A stretch of DNA of 64,000 nucleotides, taken from NCBI RefSeq assembly GCF_003443615.1, contig NZ_CP031967.1, forward strand, positions 682,001 through 746,000, given 5' to 3'. Shown here piece by piece: positions 49,047 through 58,799 of the stretch. This stretch comes from Alteromonas sp. BL110 (lineage in GTDB: Bacteria; Pseudomonadota; Gammaproteobacteria; Enterobacterales; Alteromonadaceae). Positions within the stretch are counted from its first letter, which is position 1, and every line of letters begins with the position of its first letter. The notes under the pieces are model-generated. The model did not search any database and was not told the DNA's origin. It saw only the letters and a list, made by a program, of their open reading frames with translations. Position numbers and translations under genes: made by a program.

Positions 49047-49841
49047 GTGACAGCTATTATCAAAACCCCAGAAGAAATCGAAAAAATGCGCGTAGCCGGT
49101 AAACTGGCTGCCGAAGTACTTACTATGATCGGGCCTTATGTGAAAAAAGGCGTAACCACCGATGAGCTGAATACTCTTTGTCACGACTATATAGTAAATG
49201 AGCAAAAGGCAGTGCCCGCTCCACTAAACTATGGTCACCCACCGTTTCCAAAGTCTATCTGTACATCGGTGAACCATTGTATATGTCATGGCATTCCTTC
49301 TGACAAGAAGCTAAAGGACGGCGATATCATCAACATTGACGTAACTGTTATAAAAGACGGTTATCACGGTGATACTTCAAAGATGTTCGTAGTAGGTAAG
49401 CCATCTATTCTTGCCGAGCGCCTTATTCGCGTTACTCAAGAATGCCTATATAAAGCGATTGAACAAGTGAAGCCGGGCATGCGTCTTGGCGATATTGGTC
49501 ATATTTGTCAAACCCATGCTGAAGCGCATAACTATTCAATAGTACGTGAATACTGCGGTCACGGTATTGGTGCGAGCTTCCACGAAGAGCCGCAGATTGT
49601 TCACTACGGCAAGCCGGGAACGGGTGACGTTTTAGAGCCTGGTATGTGCTTTACCATCGAACCTATGGTTAACGCGGGCAAACGTTACTCAAAAGTTTTG
49701 CCAGATCAATGGACTGTTGTGACTAAAGACAGAAGTTTAAGTGCGCAATGGGAGCACACTCTTCTAGTTACCGAAACAGGTGTTGAAATTCTAACGCTTC
49801 GCGAGGAAGAAAGCTTAGAGCGTGTTATTTCACACGGATAA
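49047..49841 (+). CDS. map: Methionine aminopeptidase, type I
   Basis: It removes the initiator methionine from nascent proteins. GTG 49047 is preferred as start: AGAGG lies just upstream, it gives MTAIIKTPEEIEKMRVAGKL, which aligns with the family start, and it gives 264 residues as in E. coli. An upstream TTG (49035) is in frame. Metal ligands are visible in INIDVTVIKDGYHGDTSKMF (two Asp), GHGIG (His), TIEPM (Glu) and WEHTLLV (Glu). It is divergent from rpsB and followed by a terminator, then glnD. Confidence 0.97.
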   Translation: MTAIIKTPEEIEKMRVAGKLAAEVLTMIGPYVKKGVTTDELNTLCHDYIVNEQKAVPAPLNYGHPPFPKSICTSVNHCICHGIPSDKKLKDGDIINIDVTVIKDGYHGDTSKMFVVGKPSILAERLIRVTQECLYKAIEQVKPGMRLGDIGHICQTHAEAHNYSIVREYCGHGIGASFHEEPQIVHYGKPGTGDVLEPGMCFTIEPMVNAGKRYSKVLPDQWTVVTKDRSLSAQWEHTLLVTETGVEILTLREEESLERVISHG

Positions 49842-49851
49842 TTTTCACATT

Positions 49852-49880
49852 GCGGCTGTTGAGCATACAGCCGCTTTGTT
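49852..49880 (+). terminator. Terminator of map
   Basis: GCGGCTGT/ACAGCCGC with a 7-nt loop is followed by TTTGTTT, 10 bp after the map stop. The remaining ~210 bp before glnD is AT-rich with no feature I can name. Confidence 0.75.
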
Positions 49881-50090
49881 TACCTCTTTGTCTCATCCAA
49901 AACCACATACTAAATCTTTATTTTTTATCCTCATACAATGACCCTATTTAAAGGGCTACACACCTATAACAAAAAACCATAAATATTCACAATTCAACCT
50001 AACTTATGCATAAATTTGCTACTGCGAACTGCTATCAATTCATGCTATTGTTCTTAGCGATTTAAAAGAAGTCTATTTCAAAGGTGCATT

Positions 50091-52742
50091 TTGACGCTGC
50101 AATCACTGATAAAGAATATCGACACAATTAGCTCTGTTGATGAAATCCCCGTTATTAAATCATGCGTGGAAGCCAGTTATACCTGGATAACAGAGTCTTT
50201 CGACGCTACGCCGGTTAACCAAATAGTCACCGGTCGTGCGCAATTTGTCGACGCATTGCTTTGTCACCTTTGGCAACTTTACGGCTTAGATACCGTGGAC
50301 GAACTTTCTCTTTGCGCAGTGGGTGGATACGGTCGCGGCCATTTACAACCCCACTCAGACATCGATTTACTCATTGTCAGCAAGAAGAAGCTAAAGCCCG
50401 AAGTGCAAGAAAAAATTGGCATGTTCATCACCCTTTTATGGGATATAAAACTAGATGTTGGACAGTCGGTACGCACTATTAAAGAAACGGTCAAACTGGC
50501 GAAAGACGATATTACCATCGCCACTAATCTAGTTGAAAGCCGTTTACTTTGTGGAAGTGAAACTACATTCGACAAACTGTGGGATGAGGTAAACGGTCGC
50601 AATTCATGGTCGAGCAAATCCTTCTTCTCGGCTAAGTATGACGAGCAGAAAAAGCGACACGCCAAGTTCAACGGCACCGCATACAACCTTGAGCCGAACA
50701 TTAAAGAAAATCCAGGGTGTTTGCGAGATATCCAGTCTATCGGCTGGGTAGCGAAAAAGCACTTTAAAGAGTATGACGGATGGAACTTGGTGGGTCACGG
50801 TTACTTCACCGAGCAAGAGCACAGTGAGCTAATAGCCTGTCGTATGCATCTTTGGAAAATGCGATGCGCGCTGCACTTAGTCGCTGGCAGAAGTGAAAAC
50901 CGCTTACTTTTCGACTATCAACCCGACGTCGCAAAAATGATGGGGTACGGTGAAGAAGGTAAGGCATCTGTGGAAAAAATGATGCGTGACTTTTTCCGCA
51001 CGGTGGCGCGTGTATCTGAACTAAACCAAATGCTACTACAACGCTTCAAGTATGACATGCTAAATCAAAGCGTGCAAAAGAGCGTAACCATAAACGACGA
51101 TTTTGAACTGCTCGACAATATGATTTCGCCACGACACGAAACCGTATTTTCTTCACCGGAGGCAATTTTAGACTTTTTACATTTGGTGGCAAACACCCCA
51201 GAAGTAAAAGGTTTAAGTACCATTTGCATTCGACAATTGCGCAACGCTCACCGCGCCTTTGAAGCCGAATATTACGTAGAACGTCCTCTATGCCGCGAAA
51301 AATTTATGCGGTTAATGAAGCAGCCTGAATTTTTCGATTTCGGTTGGGACATTATGCACCAGTACGGCATTTTACAAGCCTACCTTCCAGAGTGGGATAC
51401 CATTGTGGGTATGATGCAGTTTGACTTGTTTCACGCCTACACCGTGGACGAACACACGCACCGACTAGTAAAGCATGTAAACTATTTTTTCTCGAAAGAG
51501 AACAAAGATTTTCCGCGCTGCGGCAGAATTTGTCGAAACCTCGACAAACCAGAAATACTTTACATTGCTGCGATTTTCCATGATATCGCGAAAGGTCGTA
51601 ATGGCGACCACTCGACCCTTGGCGCACAAGATGTCGCTAAGTTCTGTGCACAACACGACGTACCAAGTAAAGATGCAGAATTAATTGCATGGCTAGTAGA
51701 AAACCACCTGCTTATGTCAGTCGTTGCTCAACGCCGTGACATTTACGATCCTGATGTTATTAGTGAATTCGCGGGTGCCGTAAGAAGCCACAATCATCTA
51801 AATTTACTTTATACGCTGACCCTTGCCGATATTCGCGCCACCAATGATAACCTTTGGAACGACTGGAAAGCGTCTTTGCTTCGCGAGCTGTATTTAATGA
51901 CGCAAAAAGCATTAGATAATGGGCTACAGTGTCAGGTTACGCTTAACGAGCGAGTAACCACTCACAAACACCAGGCAAGACAGATTCTGCAAGAGCGTGC
52001 TATTGATCCTATCGCCATTGATGCGCTGTGGGCAAGACTTGACGACGATTACTTTGTTCGCTTTAAACCTACGCAGATTGCATGGCATACCGATGAAATT
52101 ATTAAAGCCCAGGATGAATGGCTTACGCCAGAACACGATGGTCTTTTAGTAAAGGCAAATGACAACAGTGCTAAAGGCGGCACGGAAGTATTTGTATATG
52201 GTAAAGATAGAAAAGCCCTGTTTGCTCAAGTTGCATCTGTACTAGACAGCCGCAATTGCTCGATTCACGATGCCCACGTTACCGTTACTAAAGATAGCTA
52301 TGTATTCGACAGTATGCTTATTCTTGAAAATGACGGCAGCCGTATAAGCTCAGAGTCGCGCATTGCTTCTATTGAGAATGCCATTTCTGCCCAATTAGAA
52401 AAGCCGGGCCGCTCTCACGAAAACAAGCGAAAATTGCCCCGCCAAATGAAACAGTTAGACGTACCGACCAAGGTTCGTTTTTTCAATATCAACGATGAAG
52501 CCACGCTTATCGAGTTAGAAGCCCTGGACGCACCTGGCATTTTAGCTAAAATTGGCCATGCATTCGTTGATACTAATATGACTCTTAAGCTTGCAAAAAT
52601 TGCCACCATTGGTGAGCGAGCCGAAGATATTTTTATCGTCAGCAATGACGCTGGCATCGCATTAACCCAAGAACAACAGGTAAACCTTAAAAAGCGTATC
52701 CTGTTTAAACTCGACCAACTTGAAGATATCACAATACCATGA
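50091..52742 (+). CDS. glnD: Bifunctional uridylyltransferase/uridylyl-removing enzyme GlnD
   Basis: GlnD senses glutamine and adds UMP to, or removes it from, PII protein, setting nitrogen control. The 883-residue protein (E. coli 890) has the nucleotidyltransferase motif [17 protein letters not shown] (from about residue 78). An HD hydrolase domain has HTHRLVKH near 453 and [13 protein letters not shown] near 496. Two C-terminal ACT domains, for glutamine sensing, lie near 700 and 807. The start codon is TTG with AAAGGTG upstream. Its TGA overlaps the dapD ATG (ATGA), so translation is coupled. Confidence 0.97.
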   Translation: MTLQSLIKNIDTISSVDEIPVIKSCVEASYTWITESFDATPVNQIVTGRAQFVDALLCHLWQLYGLDTVDELSLCAVGGYGRGHLQPHSDIDLLIVSKKKLKPEVQEKIGMFITLLWDIKLDVGQSVRTIKETVKLAKDDITIATNLVESRLLCGSETTFDKLWDEVNGRNSWSSKSFFSAKYDEQKKRHAKFNGTAYNLEPNIKENPGCLRDIQSIGWVAKKHFKEYDGWNLVGHGYFTEQEHSELIACRMHLWKMRCALHLVAGRSENRLLFDYQPDVAKMMGYGEEGKASVEKMMRDFFRTVARVSELNQMLLQRFKYDMLNQSVQKSVTINDDFELLDNMISPRHETVFSSPEAILDFLHLVANTPEVKGLSTICIRQLRNAHRAFEAEYYVERPLCREKFMRLMKQPEFFDFGWDIMHQYGILQAYLPEWDTIVGMMQFDLFHAYTVDEHTHRLVKHVNYFFSKENKDFPRCGRICRNLDKPEILYIAAIFHDIAKGRNGDHSTLGAQDVAKFCAQHDVPSKDAELIAWLVENHLLMSVVAQRRDIYDPDVISEFAGAVRSHNHLNLLYTLTLADIRATNDNLWNDWKASLLRELYLMTQKALDNGLQCQVTLNERVTTHKHQARQILQERAIDPIAIDALWARLDDDYFVRFKPTQIAWHTDEIIKAQDEWLTPEHDGLLVKANDNSAKGGTEVFVYGKDRKALFAQVASVLDSRNCSIHDAHVTVTKDSYVFDSMLILENDGSRISSESRIASIENAISAQLEKPGRSHENKRKLPRQMKQLDVPTKVRFFNINDEATLIELEALDAPGILAKIGHAFVDTNMTLKLAKIATIGERAEDIFIVSNDAGIALTQEQQVNLKKRILFKLDQLEDITIP

Positions 52743-53563
52743 ATGAATTGAAAGCCATTATTGAAGACGCCTTCGAAAATCGCGACAGCATTAGCCCGTC
52801 ATCAGCACCTGATGAAGTAAGAGATGCGGTAGCGCAAGCTATCGACCTACTTAATAGCGGAAAAGGCCGCGTTGCAGAAAAAATTGCTGGCGAATGGGTA
52901 GTACACCAGTGGCTGAAAAAAGCGGTTCTACTTTTCTTCCGTCTTCACAACAATGATGTTATTGAAGGCGCGGAGAGTAAGTTTTATGACAAAGTGCCAT
53001 TAAAGTATACTAACTACACTGCAGAACAGTTTGCAGCGGATGGTGCTCGCATTGTTCCACCAGCAGCAGTACGCACAGGTACTTTTGTAGGTAAAAACGC
53101 AGTTGTTATGCCTTCTTACGTAAACATTGGTGCATTTGTAGATGAAGGCACTATGGTAGATACGTGGGCAACGGTAGGCTCGTGTGCGCAGATTGGTAAA
53201 AATGTTCACCTTTCTGGTGGCGTAGGCATCGGTGGTGTACTAGAGCCACTTCAAGCAAACCCAACCATTATTGAAGACAACTGTTTTATCGGTGCGCGTT
53301 CTGAAATTGTAGAAGGTGTTATCGTTGAAGAAGGTTCTGTTATTTCGATGGGCGTTTACATCGGTCAGAGCACGCGTATCTATGACCGTGAGACCGGTGA
53401 AGTTCACTACGGCCGTGTACCAGCGGGCTCTGTAGTTGTTGCGGGTAACTTGCCTAGTGCAGATGGTAAATACAGCCTATACGCTGCAATCATCGTGAAA
53501 AAAGTTGATGCGAAAACCCGTGCTAAGGTAGGTATTAACGCTCTCCTTCGCGGCGTTGAATAA
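52739..53563 (+). CDS. dapD: Tetrahydrodipicolinate N-succinyltransferase
   Basis: DapD succinylates tetrahydrodipicolinate in the lysine/diaminopimelate pathway. The 274-residue length equals E. coli. An N-terminal helical domain is followed by a left-handed beta-helix of hexapeptide repeats ([46 protein letters not shown]). GlnD-DapD adjacency with an ATGA overlap is the classical arrangement. Confidence 0.98.
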   Translation: MNELKAIIEDAFENRDSISPSSAPDEVRDAVAQAIDLLNSGKGRVAEKIAGEWVVHQWLKKAVLLFFRLHNNDVIEGAESKFYDKVPLKYTNYTAEQFAADGARIVPPAAVRTGTFVGKNAVVMPSYVNIGAFVDEGTMVDTWATVGSCAQIGKNVHLSGGVGIGGVLEPLQANPTIIEDNCFIGARSEIVEGVIVEEGSVISMGVYIGQSTRIYDRETGEVHYGRVPAGSVVVAGNLPSADGKYSLYAAIIVKKVDAKTRAKVGINALLRGVE

Positions 53564-53607
53564 ACACATTAAACCTCGTTAGATAACTAACGACGTTCGT
53601 AAATAAC

Positions 53608-53634
53608 AAAGAGGCGCTTTAGCGCCTCTTTTTA
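53608..53634. terminator. Bidirectional terminator between dapD and the flavodoxin gene
   Basis: The hairpin AAAGAGGCGC-TTTA-GCGCCTCTTT is followed by T-rich sequence on the plus strand (TTTATTTAT) and by TTGTTATTT on the minus strand. It separates two convergent genes. Confidence 0.85.
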
Positions 53635-53660
53635 TTTATAACCAATAAAGCCTTCAACGT

Positions 53661-54110
53661 TTAAGACAAAAGCTTGTCTTTAATGGTGTTGACCCACTCT
53701 ACCACATCTTTTTCTGGCTCTAGGGTTTCAATAGCATCAACCTCTAACATATCGGCAACCGCGTTACCTTGTAGTTCAGTGAGTAATTCTTGGAATTGTT
53801 TGCCGGCACCACAAAAGCTTTCGCCATAGCTACTATCACCTAGCGCTGCAACAGCGAAGGGCTTGCCAGTTAGCATAGGTGATTCGTCTTTTAGATCTGA
53901 AAACGCAAATTCAAGGTTAGGTGGGACATCACCCTGGCCTGTCGTAGAGGTAATAATTAAAAGTGCGTCAGCATCTGTAAAATCGGCTACCGATGGGTCA
54001 CTTTCGAGTGAGCAATCCACACCCTGTTCAGCTAAATTTTCTTCCACCTGCTCAGCTACGTGTTGTGCGTTACCGTATACCGTACCCGCAATTATCTTCA
54101 ATGTTGCCAT
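53661..54110 (-). CDS. Flavodoxin-like FMN protein (YqcA/MioC family)
   Basis: The 149-residue flavodoxin has the FMN phosphate-binding loop GTVYGNAQHVAEQ near the start, the STTGQGDVPPN loop and the LGDSSYGESFCGAGKQF loop. YqcA and MioC are closely related short-chain flavodoxins; MioC supports biotin synthase. Synteny with truC and yqcC, as in E. coli yqcA-truC-yqcC, favours the YqcA assignment. Its electron acceptor is unknown. It is transcribed after truC with a 52-bp gap. Confidence 0.88.
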   Translation of the reverse strand: MATLKIIAGTVYGNAQHVAEQVEENLAEQGVDCSLESDPSVADFTDADALLIITSTTGQGDVPPNLEFAFSDLKDESPMLTGKPFAVAALGDSSYGESFCGAGKQFQELLTELQGNAVADMLEVDAIETLEPEKDVVEWVNTIKDKLLS

Positions 54111-54162
54111 TTTTACCTCTTAACCAATGATCGTCGCCCATGTCGACAGGCGGAAAGTGCTT

Positions 54163-55014
54163 CTATTTTATCAAGCTAAACGGTTTTAACCTGTTTACGA
54201 ATTGTTGCATTTCATTGTGCATCTCACCATTAATCGTTATCCATTTACCGCTAACAGGATGAGAAAAGCCCATATGAGTACAACTTAAGGCCAAATTATT
54301 AAAATTAAAGTGCTGCTTGGCGAATTTGTTTTGCTTCCCATCGCCGTGGGTTGTATCACCAATGATAGGGTGACGAATGTGTACCATGTGTCTTCGAAGC
54401 TGATGTTTACGCCCAGTACTGGGAGAAAGTTTTACTAATGAATACCTAGCACTTTGGTATCTGCCTACAGGCTCAGGAACTTCAAACTTTGTAAGTGGTT
54501 CATACATGGTGGACGCAGGTTGGGGGGCTTGCTGCTGCCTTTTGTGTTTGTCTGCGATTTTGTCATAGCGATACTTAAGGGCATAATCGATAAAGCCGGT
54601 GTGGTTGACGAAGCCCCTAACCAAAGCGTGATATACCTTAATCACCTGCTTATCCATCAGTTGTTGACCAAGCTTTGCTGCAATATCTGAGCTAAAACTA
54701 AATATCAATACGCCTGATGTAGGCCTATCTAAGCGGTGGGCGGGAAAAACATGCTTGCCAATTTGATCTCTGAGCGTCTGCACCGCAAATACGGTTTCAT
54801 GCCTATCTATAGGACTTCTGTGAACAAGTAGACCTGGCGGCTTATTAATCGCAATAATGTGCTCGTCTTGGTATAAAACAGGCAGGTGCAGAAGGTCCGT
54901 GCTTCCTTGTCCTTCAAGATCGGCTTTTTTACTAGTCTGCTTTTCCGCCAGCTCTATTGCATCCCCAGGAGTCCTCTCATGTAAGGTACTTGGAGCTTGC
55001 TCTAGCTTATTCAT
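54163..55014 (-). CDS. truC: tRNA pseudouridine(65) synthase TruC
   Basis: TruC makes pseudouridine 65 in tRNA-Ile and tRNA-Asp. The RluA-type catalytic motif is HRLDRPTSGVLIF, with LLVHRSPIDRHE before it and a GRKHQLRRHM motif towards the end. The first ~45 residues (Glu/Lys/Thr-rich) extend beyond the ~260-residue E. coli protein. The start is nevertheless supported by the ATGA overlap with the yqcC stop (55014-55011). Confidence 0.93.
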   Translation of the reverse strand: MNKLEQAPSTLHERTPGDAIELAEKQTSKKADLEGQGSTDLLHLPVLYQDEHIIAINKPPGLLVHRSPIDRHETVFAVQTLRDQIGKHVFPAHRLDRPTSGVLIFSFSSDIAAKLGQQLMDKQVIKVYHALVRGFVNHTGFIDYALKYRYDKIADKHKRQQQAPQPASTMYEPLTKFEVPEPVGRYQSARYSLVKLSPSTGRKHQLRRHMVHIRHPIIGDTTHGDGKQNKFAKQHFNFNNLALSCTHMGFSHPVSGKWITINGEMHNEMQQFVNRLKPFSLIK

Positions 55015-55355
55015 CCAATGTCTCCACTGGCAATATTGTCAATGTGTTGTAGCGCAGACAGAGTACCTTGATTCGCGGGTGATAAGTACACTTCTGCCGC
55101 GGGTAAGATTTGCATAGCCGGTATAGGGTGTGATTGAGTCAATAATATGCGCATTTTGGGTATAAAAATAAAAGCTAACCAAGCTTCAAAAGAACAACAG
55201 TCAGCTGCGAAAGGTACTTCACTTCCCATAGCATTTTTAAGCGCTTGTTCATTTGGCACTTCATCTGGCCAAACGCCATCCTGCTGCATAACAGATTCTA
55301 ATTGTTCTAGAGCTTTAATAAATACTAAATGACGGCCGCTATTCGCTTTATTCAC
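55011..55355 (-). CDS. yqcC: YqcC family protein (DUF446)
   Basis: This is a small conserved protein of unknown biochemical function. It shows the family core of an N-terminal helix (FIKALEQLESVMQQDGVWP), then PFAADCCSFEAWLAFIFIPKM and an HPIPAMQILPAAEVYL segment. I place the start at GTG 55355, which has GGAG 5 bp upstream and gives 114 residues, close to E. coli YqcC (109). The frame stays open to 55541, but the extra 62 residues do not resemble the family and overlap the promoter region of the divergent gene. Confidence 0.85.
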   Translation of the reverse strand: MNKANSGRHLVFIKALEQLESVMQQDGVWPDEVPNEQALKNAMGSEVPFAADCCSFEAWLAFIFIPKMRILLTQSHPIPAMQILPAAEVYLSPANQGTLSALQHIDNIASGDIG

Positions 55356-55592
55356 AACTTCTCCGCAATACAAATACGCTTCAATTTTTAGTGCGCAGTA
55401 TATCAGGGGCGTAAGGTCAACATAAGTCAGTGTGTTATATCGTTGAAATTCTTCTGCTGTGATACCATTAATGAGGTTTGCTGATGGCCCACAGCAAATA
55501 TAAGCACGCCCTAGAGGCGGTTGCTCTTTGCTGAACATCAAAGGTCTACGGGCCTAGCAACATTTAATTATAGCAGTATTTTGGAACGAGTT

Positions 55593-56642
55593 ATGAGCGC
55601 TAACAGTATCAATTCTATCAGTGAGTTTTTGTTACACGCAGGCACTGAATATCATGTTTTTGATTTAGGTCGACGTATTGAACCCACTGATAATCAAACG
55701 TTTCTAGAAATAGAAAATGGCAGTGCTTACGCGCCCTACCCTCGTCAGCAACATGCGTGGTTCGGTATTGTTTTTTGGAACAAGAATGCATCCTCGCAAC
55801 ACTATATATGGTTTGTAAAACTGCCACTTGATGAACAAGGCTTAATCGTTGCCGCTGCTAGAAATCATTTTTTAGAGATTATTGTTGATGCACTAGGAAA
55901 GTCGATTGCAGAAGATACCGAAAATGCACAGCAATTGCCCGACAACCCTTATTCCTTCGTGCCGAACCAATCGCAACTTGCGCAGTTTAATGCGCTAGTC
56001 AAAAGCACGTTAAACCACCCCTTAAGCGAAGAGGGCCAGAAAGTTGAAGCTTACGTTCAAGCCCCACAACTTGTGGATTGGCAACAAATATCTATGCAAA
56101 GCGTGGCAGATTTTATACATGGGCTCAGCGTGCATGCAAAGCGAGCAGTGTTAGAGGAAGCAATTAAAGCCAATGTAGCACTTTACTCAGATGTATTCGT
56201 TAATACGCTTATGGAGACAAGCGAGAGCGTTTCTTTGTCAGATAACTTATTGGCTATGTATTTGAGCAAAATTGATGATGGCGACGACATCAACCTCGCG
56301 GCGCTGAGAGGGGCCTCAGAAGGGAACTTCAACCCGGTGATAAACAGTAAGCTACTAGACTTATTGAAAAACGAAAAATCGCAGCGAGTCGATATTTTAA
56401 GTGTTATTGCGGCGCGGCATTTCGAACAAATGGAACCGCTACTGCTTAGCACTTTTTTAGAACAAGCAGCTAAAGTTGACGAAAAAGAAGACCACCAAGG
56501 TGCCTTATTTGCTGGTTTCTTCTCTGATCTAGTCCAAATTCCGAAACTGCGCAGACAAGTGCTTACATTGCTGCACTCAGATGCCAACTCGGATATTCTC
56601 AGCGAGGCATTTCAGCGGTTGTTTGCGCAGGCGAGAAAGTAG
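55593..56642 (+). CDS. DUF3549 family protein
   Basis: This 349-residue, mostly helical soluble protein belongs to a family (DUF3549) found in Alteromonas, Shewanella, Vibrio and Pseudomonas relatives, with no known function. It has an N-terminal ISEFLLHAGTEYHVFDLGRR and long acidic helices after residue 190. The start ATG 55593 (MSANSINSISEF) is chosen over an upstream in-frame start because it matches the family beginning; only a weak GGAACGAG precedes it. It is divergent from yqcC, and the stop is directly followed by the DUF3301 start codon. Confidence 0.8.
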   Translation: MSANSINSISEFLLHAGTEYHVFDLGRRIEPTDNQTFLEIENGSAYAPYPRQQHAWFGIVFWNKNASSQHYIWFVKLPLDEQGLIVAAARNHFLEIIVDALGKSIAEDTENAQQLPDNPYSFVPNQSQLAQFNALVKSTLNHPLSEEGQKVEAYVQAPQLVDWQQISMQSVADFIHGLSVHAKRAVLEEAIKANVALYSDVFVNTLMETSESVSLSDNLLAMYLSKIDDGDDINLAALRGASEGNFNPVINSKLLDLLKNEKSQRVDILSVIAARHFEQMEPLLLSTFLEQAAKVDEKEDHQGALFAGFFSDLVQIPKLRRQVLTLLHSDANSDILSEAFQRLFAQARK

Positions 56643-56945
56643 ATGACATTACTTGAATTGGTCATATGGTTAACAATTGGTTTTACCGGCTATCAATTTT
56701 GGCGTATTCGGGCTATTTCAGAGCGAACAAACGCTTATCTAAAGCAATACTGCGATAAACATGGTTTGCAGTTATTGAGTGTGGCAAGGGCTAAAACTCG
56801 GTTCTCATTTAAGTTTGGTAAGCCGGACTGGCACAGCTTATTTCACTTTGAGTTTTCAAGTAATGGTGAAGACAGATATACCGGCGAAGTCGAACTGGTA
56901 GGCGTGAAAGTCATGCGAACCGAGGTACCGCCGCATAGGGTGTAG
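56643..56945 (+). CDS. DUF3301 family small membrane protein
   Basis: The 100-residue protein has an N-terminal membrane segment (TLLELVIWLTIGFTGYQFW) and a short beta-rich domain (LLSVARAKTRFSFKFG; FHFEFSSNGEDRYTGEVEL). It matches the DUF3301 family, which is usually next to DUF3549. The ATG follows the preceding TAG with no gap, so the two genes form an operon. Function is unknown. Confidence 0.8.
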   Translation: MTLLELVIWLTIGFTGYQFWRIRAISERTNAYLKQYCDKHGLQLLSVARAKTRFSFKFGKPDWHSLFHFEFSSNGEDRYTGEVELVGVKVMRTEVPPHRV

Positions 56946-56978
56946 ACGCTTATGCTCAGGTATTTACAATCTCTTCAG

Positions 56979-57000
56979 TACTAAGAAGTAATTCTTAGTA
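56979..57000. terminator. 9-bp hairpin after DUF3301
   Basis: TACTAAGAA-GTAA-TTCTTAGTA is a perfect inverted repeat 34 bp after the DUF3301 stop. It probably ends the plus-strand operon, although the T tract is poor. Confidence 0.45.
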
Positions 57001-57029
57001 AATTGAAAAATATGTTTCCCAAAACCGCC

Positions 57030-57061
57030 AAAAAAAGGGGAACCTGACGGCTCCCCTTTTT
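57030..57061 (-). terminator. csrB terminator
   Basis: On the minus strand AAAAGGGGAGCC-GTCA-GGTTCCCC (one G-T pair) is followed by TTTTTTT. Confidence 0.92.
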
Positions 57062-57678
57062 CCTGGAATTTTGAGTATCCTTCTCCGCTATCCTTTGCGA
57101 CTAAAATCTTCCCGATTAAAATCCGTATACGCCCCTTTCCATCTACTCTCGCGACTTCCTGTGCGAGCTACACTTCCATGCGTAGGTCCCTTTCCTTTTT
57201 TCCTTTATTACTGCACATCCTTCATGCAGTGTTCCTCATCCTGAGGCTGTCCTTGTCAGGCTCCGCTGACCTTCCCTTCCTTCGTCCTTTGCTTGCTGCA
57301 CATCCTGCTACAGCTTTGCTAATCCTTTAGCATGTCCCTCTTTCATCCTTGGTTTGCTCGTCCATGCAAACTAGAAATTCCTTAAAAGCTGCCTTGCTCT
57401 TGGCTCCGTGCCACTAGCTCCCTGCTAGCTTTGTCCTTATCCATGCTACGTCCTGTCTGTGACATTCCTATCACACATGCCATCCGTGAAATCCGTTCGT
57501 TCCCTTCAATCCTTTGTCACTTCCTTGTTTCGCAACTCCCTACTGCGTCCCTTCCTTTTACTCACAACCTTGTGAGAATCTCTTCCTTAAGTTGTCCTAA
57601 TTTAATCCTTTAATGAATTCCTGACTCAATCCCTGACTCGTCGTGTTTCCTTGTGACATGTTCATAGTATCCCTTCCA
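57031..57678 (-). ncRNA. csrB: CsrB-family regulatory RNA, unusually long (~650 nt)
   Basis: CsrB-type RNAs bind and sequester the translational regulator CsrA through many GGA motifs, often shown in hairpin loops. On the minus strand I count about 49 GGA triplets in ~650 nt. Clear hairpins with GGA in the loop include CCTCAGGATGAGG (57246-57234), TGCTAAAGGATTAGCA (57332-57317), CTAGCAGGGAGCTAG (57428-57414), GTTTGCATGGACGAGCAAAC (57371-57352) and GTCAGCGGAGCCTGAC (57270-57255). Single-stranded AAGGA links lie between them. The plus strand is correspondingly TCCT-rich with no plausible gene. The 3' end is a strong terminator. The 5' end is set at the first GGA, after a possible -10 TAATAT (57685-57680), and is approximate. 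E. coli csrB lies between yqcC and syd, the same neighbourhood as here. Confidence 0.93.
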
Positions 57679-57816
57679 AATATTACCGCCATATTGAATT
57701 ACAGAGATTTAAGAAAAGTTTTTGTACGACTTTTGGCTAACGAAAAAAAACCTTTTAAAAACAAGGGCTATATACTTTAGTATGAATTATTCTTTCAGAA
57801 TTTAGGTAAGATCACT

Positions 57817-57852
57817 CACAGCATTTGTAGGAAATGTCTTACAAACGCTGTG
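57817..57852 (-). promoter_or_regulatory. 36-bp palindrome with GacA/UvrY-type box upstream of csrB
   Basis: The core TGTAGGAAATGTCTTACA (plus strand 57826-57843) matches TGTAAG-N6-CTTACA, the binding site of the response regulator GacA/UvrY/VarA that activates csrB-type RNAs, with one mismatch. The symmetry extends outward to CACAGC...GCTGTG. It lies about 140-150 bp upstream of the csrB start. It has no T tract and so is not an obvious terminator for the upstream acetyltransferase gene. Confidence 0.7.
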
Positions 57853-57925
57853 GTAAATTTGGCGTAAAGATTAGAACTTTAGTTGGCGATATTTTGATAG
57901 GGATATTTCGTTGAATAAAAAAGCG

Positions 57926-58573
57926 TCATTTCTGTCTAAACATAACTTCTCCCTGAACATGGGAAAGGCTTAGTTGTCCAACAACCTGGTAGTTATCATC
58001 GTTAAAAAACGTACGGTGTTTATCTACAGTCACAAATACTGAAACCCCCTCGCTTTTGTTATCTTCTTCGACAACACTATCAATGGCACCTAATAATATA
58101 TGACCGAGACCGTGGTGTTGATAATCGGGGTGAACCGCGATAAAACTTAGCATATGAAAGTTATCTGCTGGTACTAACGCTCTTACTTTCTCTTCTTTTT
58201 CCAGCATTTGTTTGGTGCCGAATAAACCTGCGGTTAGCAGCATTCTCAATCGCCAATGCCAGTAACGCCCTGCACCAAAAGCCGCATCTGGCGCGGTAAG
58301 GCATGCCACCGCAATCAATCTATCGTCGTCAAACAAACCAATCATGGGCTGTTCTGCTACCCAAAACGCATTAAGTTCCTCGCGAATAGCTGAACGAAGG
58401 CGACTTTCATACCCTTCTTTTTCCGCCTGAAAGATATCGATAAATAACGGATCATCCACATAAGCATTGTAAAGTAGAGACGCGGCAACTTTGAGGTCAT
58501 CGACTGAAAGGTAAATCGCTTTGACGGTGTCTTGCAAGGGGGCTAACACGTTATTGAGGGCATCGGTGTTCAT
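57926..58573 (-). CDS. GNAT family N-acetyltransferase
   Basis: The 215-residue protein has the acetyl-CoA-binding signature VHPDYQHHGLGHILLGAI (Q-x-x-G-x-G type) at ~145-165 and a preceding FHMLSFIAV strand. The substrate cannot be inferred. I start at ATG 58573 (MNTDALNNVLAPLQ), which has GGAG 5 bp upstream. The frame is open to 58684, but that extra stretch is hydrophobic, unlike the family, and lies before the Shine-Dalgarno. It sits directly upstream of csrB on the same strand with a 245-bp gap. Confidence 0.85.
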   Translation of the reverse strand: MNTDALNNVLAPLQDTVKAIYLSVDDLKVAASLLYNAYVDDPLFIDIFQAEKEGYESRLRSAIREELNAFWVAEQPMIGLFDDDRLIAVACLTAPDAAFGAGRYWHWRLRMLLTAGLFGTKQMLEKEEKVRALVPADNFHMLSFIAVHPDYQHHGLGHILLGAIDSVVEEDNKSEGVSVFVTVDKHRTFFNDDNYQVVGQLSLSHVQGEVMFRQK

Positions 58574-58799
58574 AGGGGCTCCATGTACGCAAAGCTGATT
58601 AGTTATTTTTACCAAACTCGATAAAAGCATAGTAAAAAAGAACAAGTGAGTAACAAGGTAGTCGCTTTTTCTTCGCGTCACCAACTCACTTAAACTGTCT
58701 AAACTTTAGCCTACTTGAAAACCCCTTTCATGTTAACTTTTAATTAACATTTAATTGTTCGGCAAATTTTATATCGCTATACATTCACTAAATTACAAA

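Noticed and set aside
55356..55541. 62-residue N-terminal extension of yqcC
   Set aside because: It is unlike the family, overlaps the divergent gene's upstream region, and a GTG with a well-placed GGAG gives the expected length.
57431..57613. 60-codon plus-strand frame inside the csrB region
   Set aside because: It has no ribosome binding site and lies antisense to the hairpin/GGA array. The region is explained by the RNA gene.
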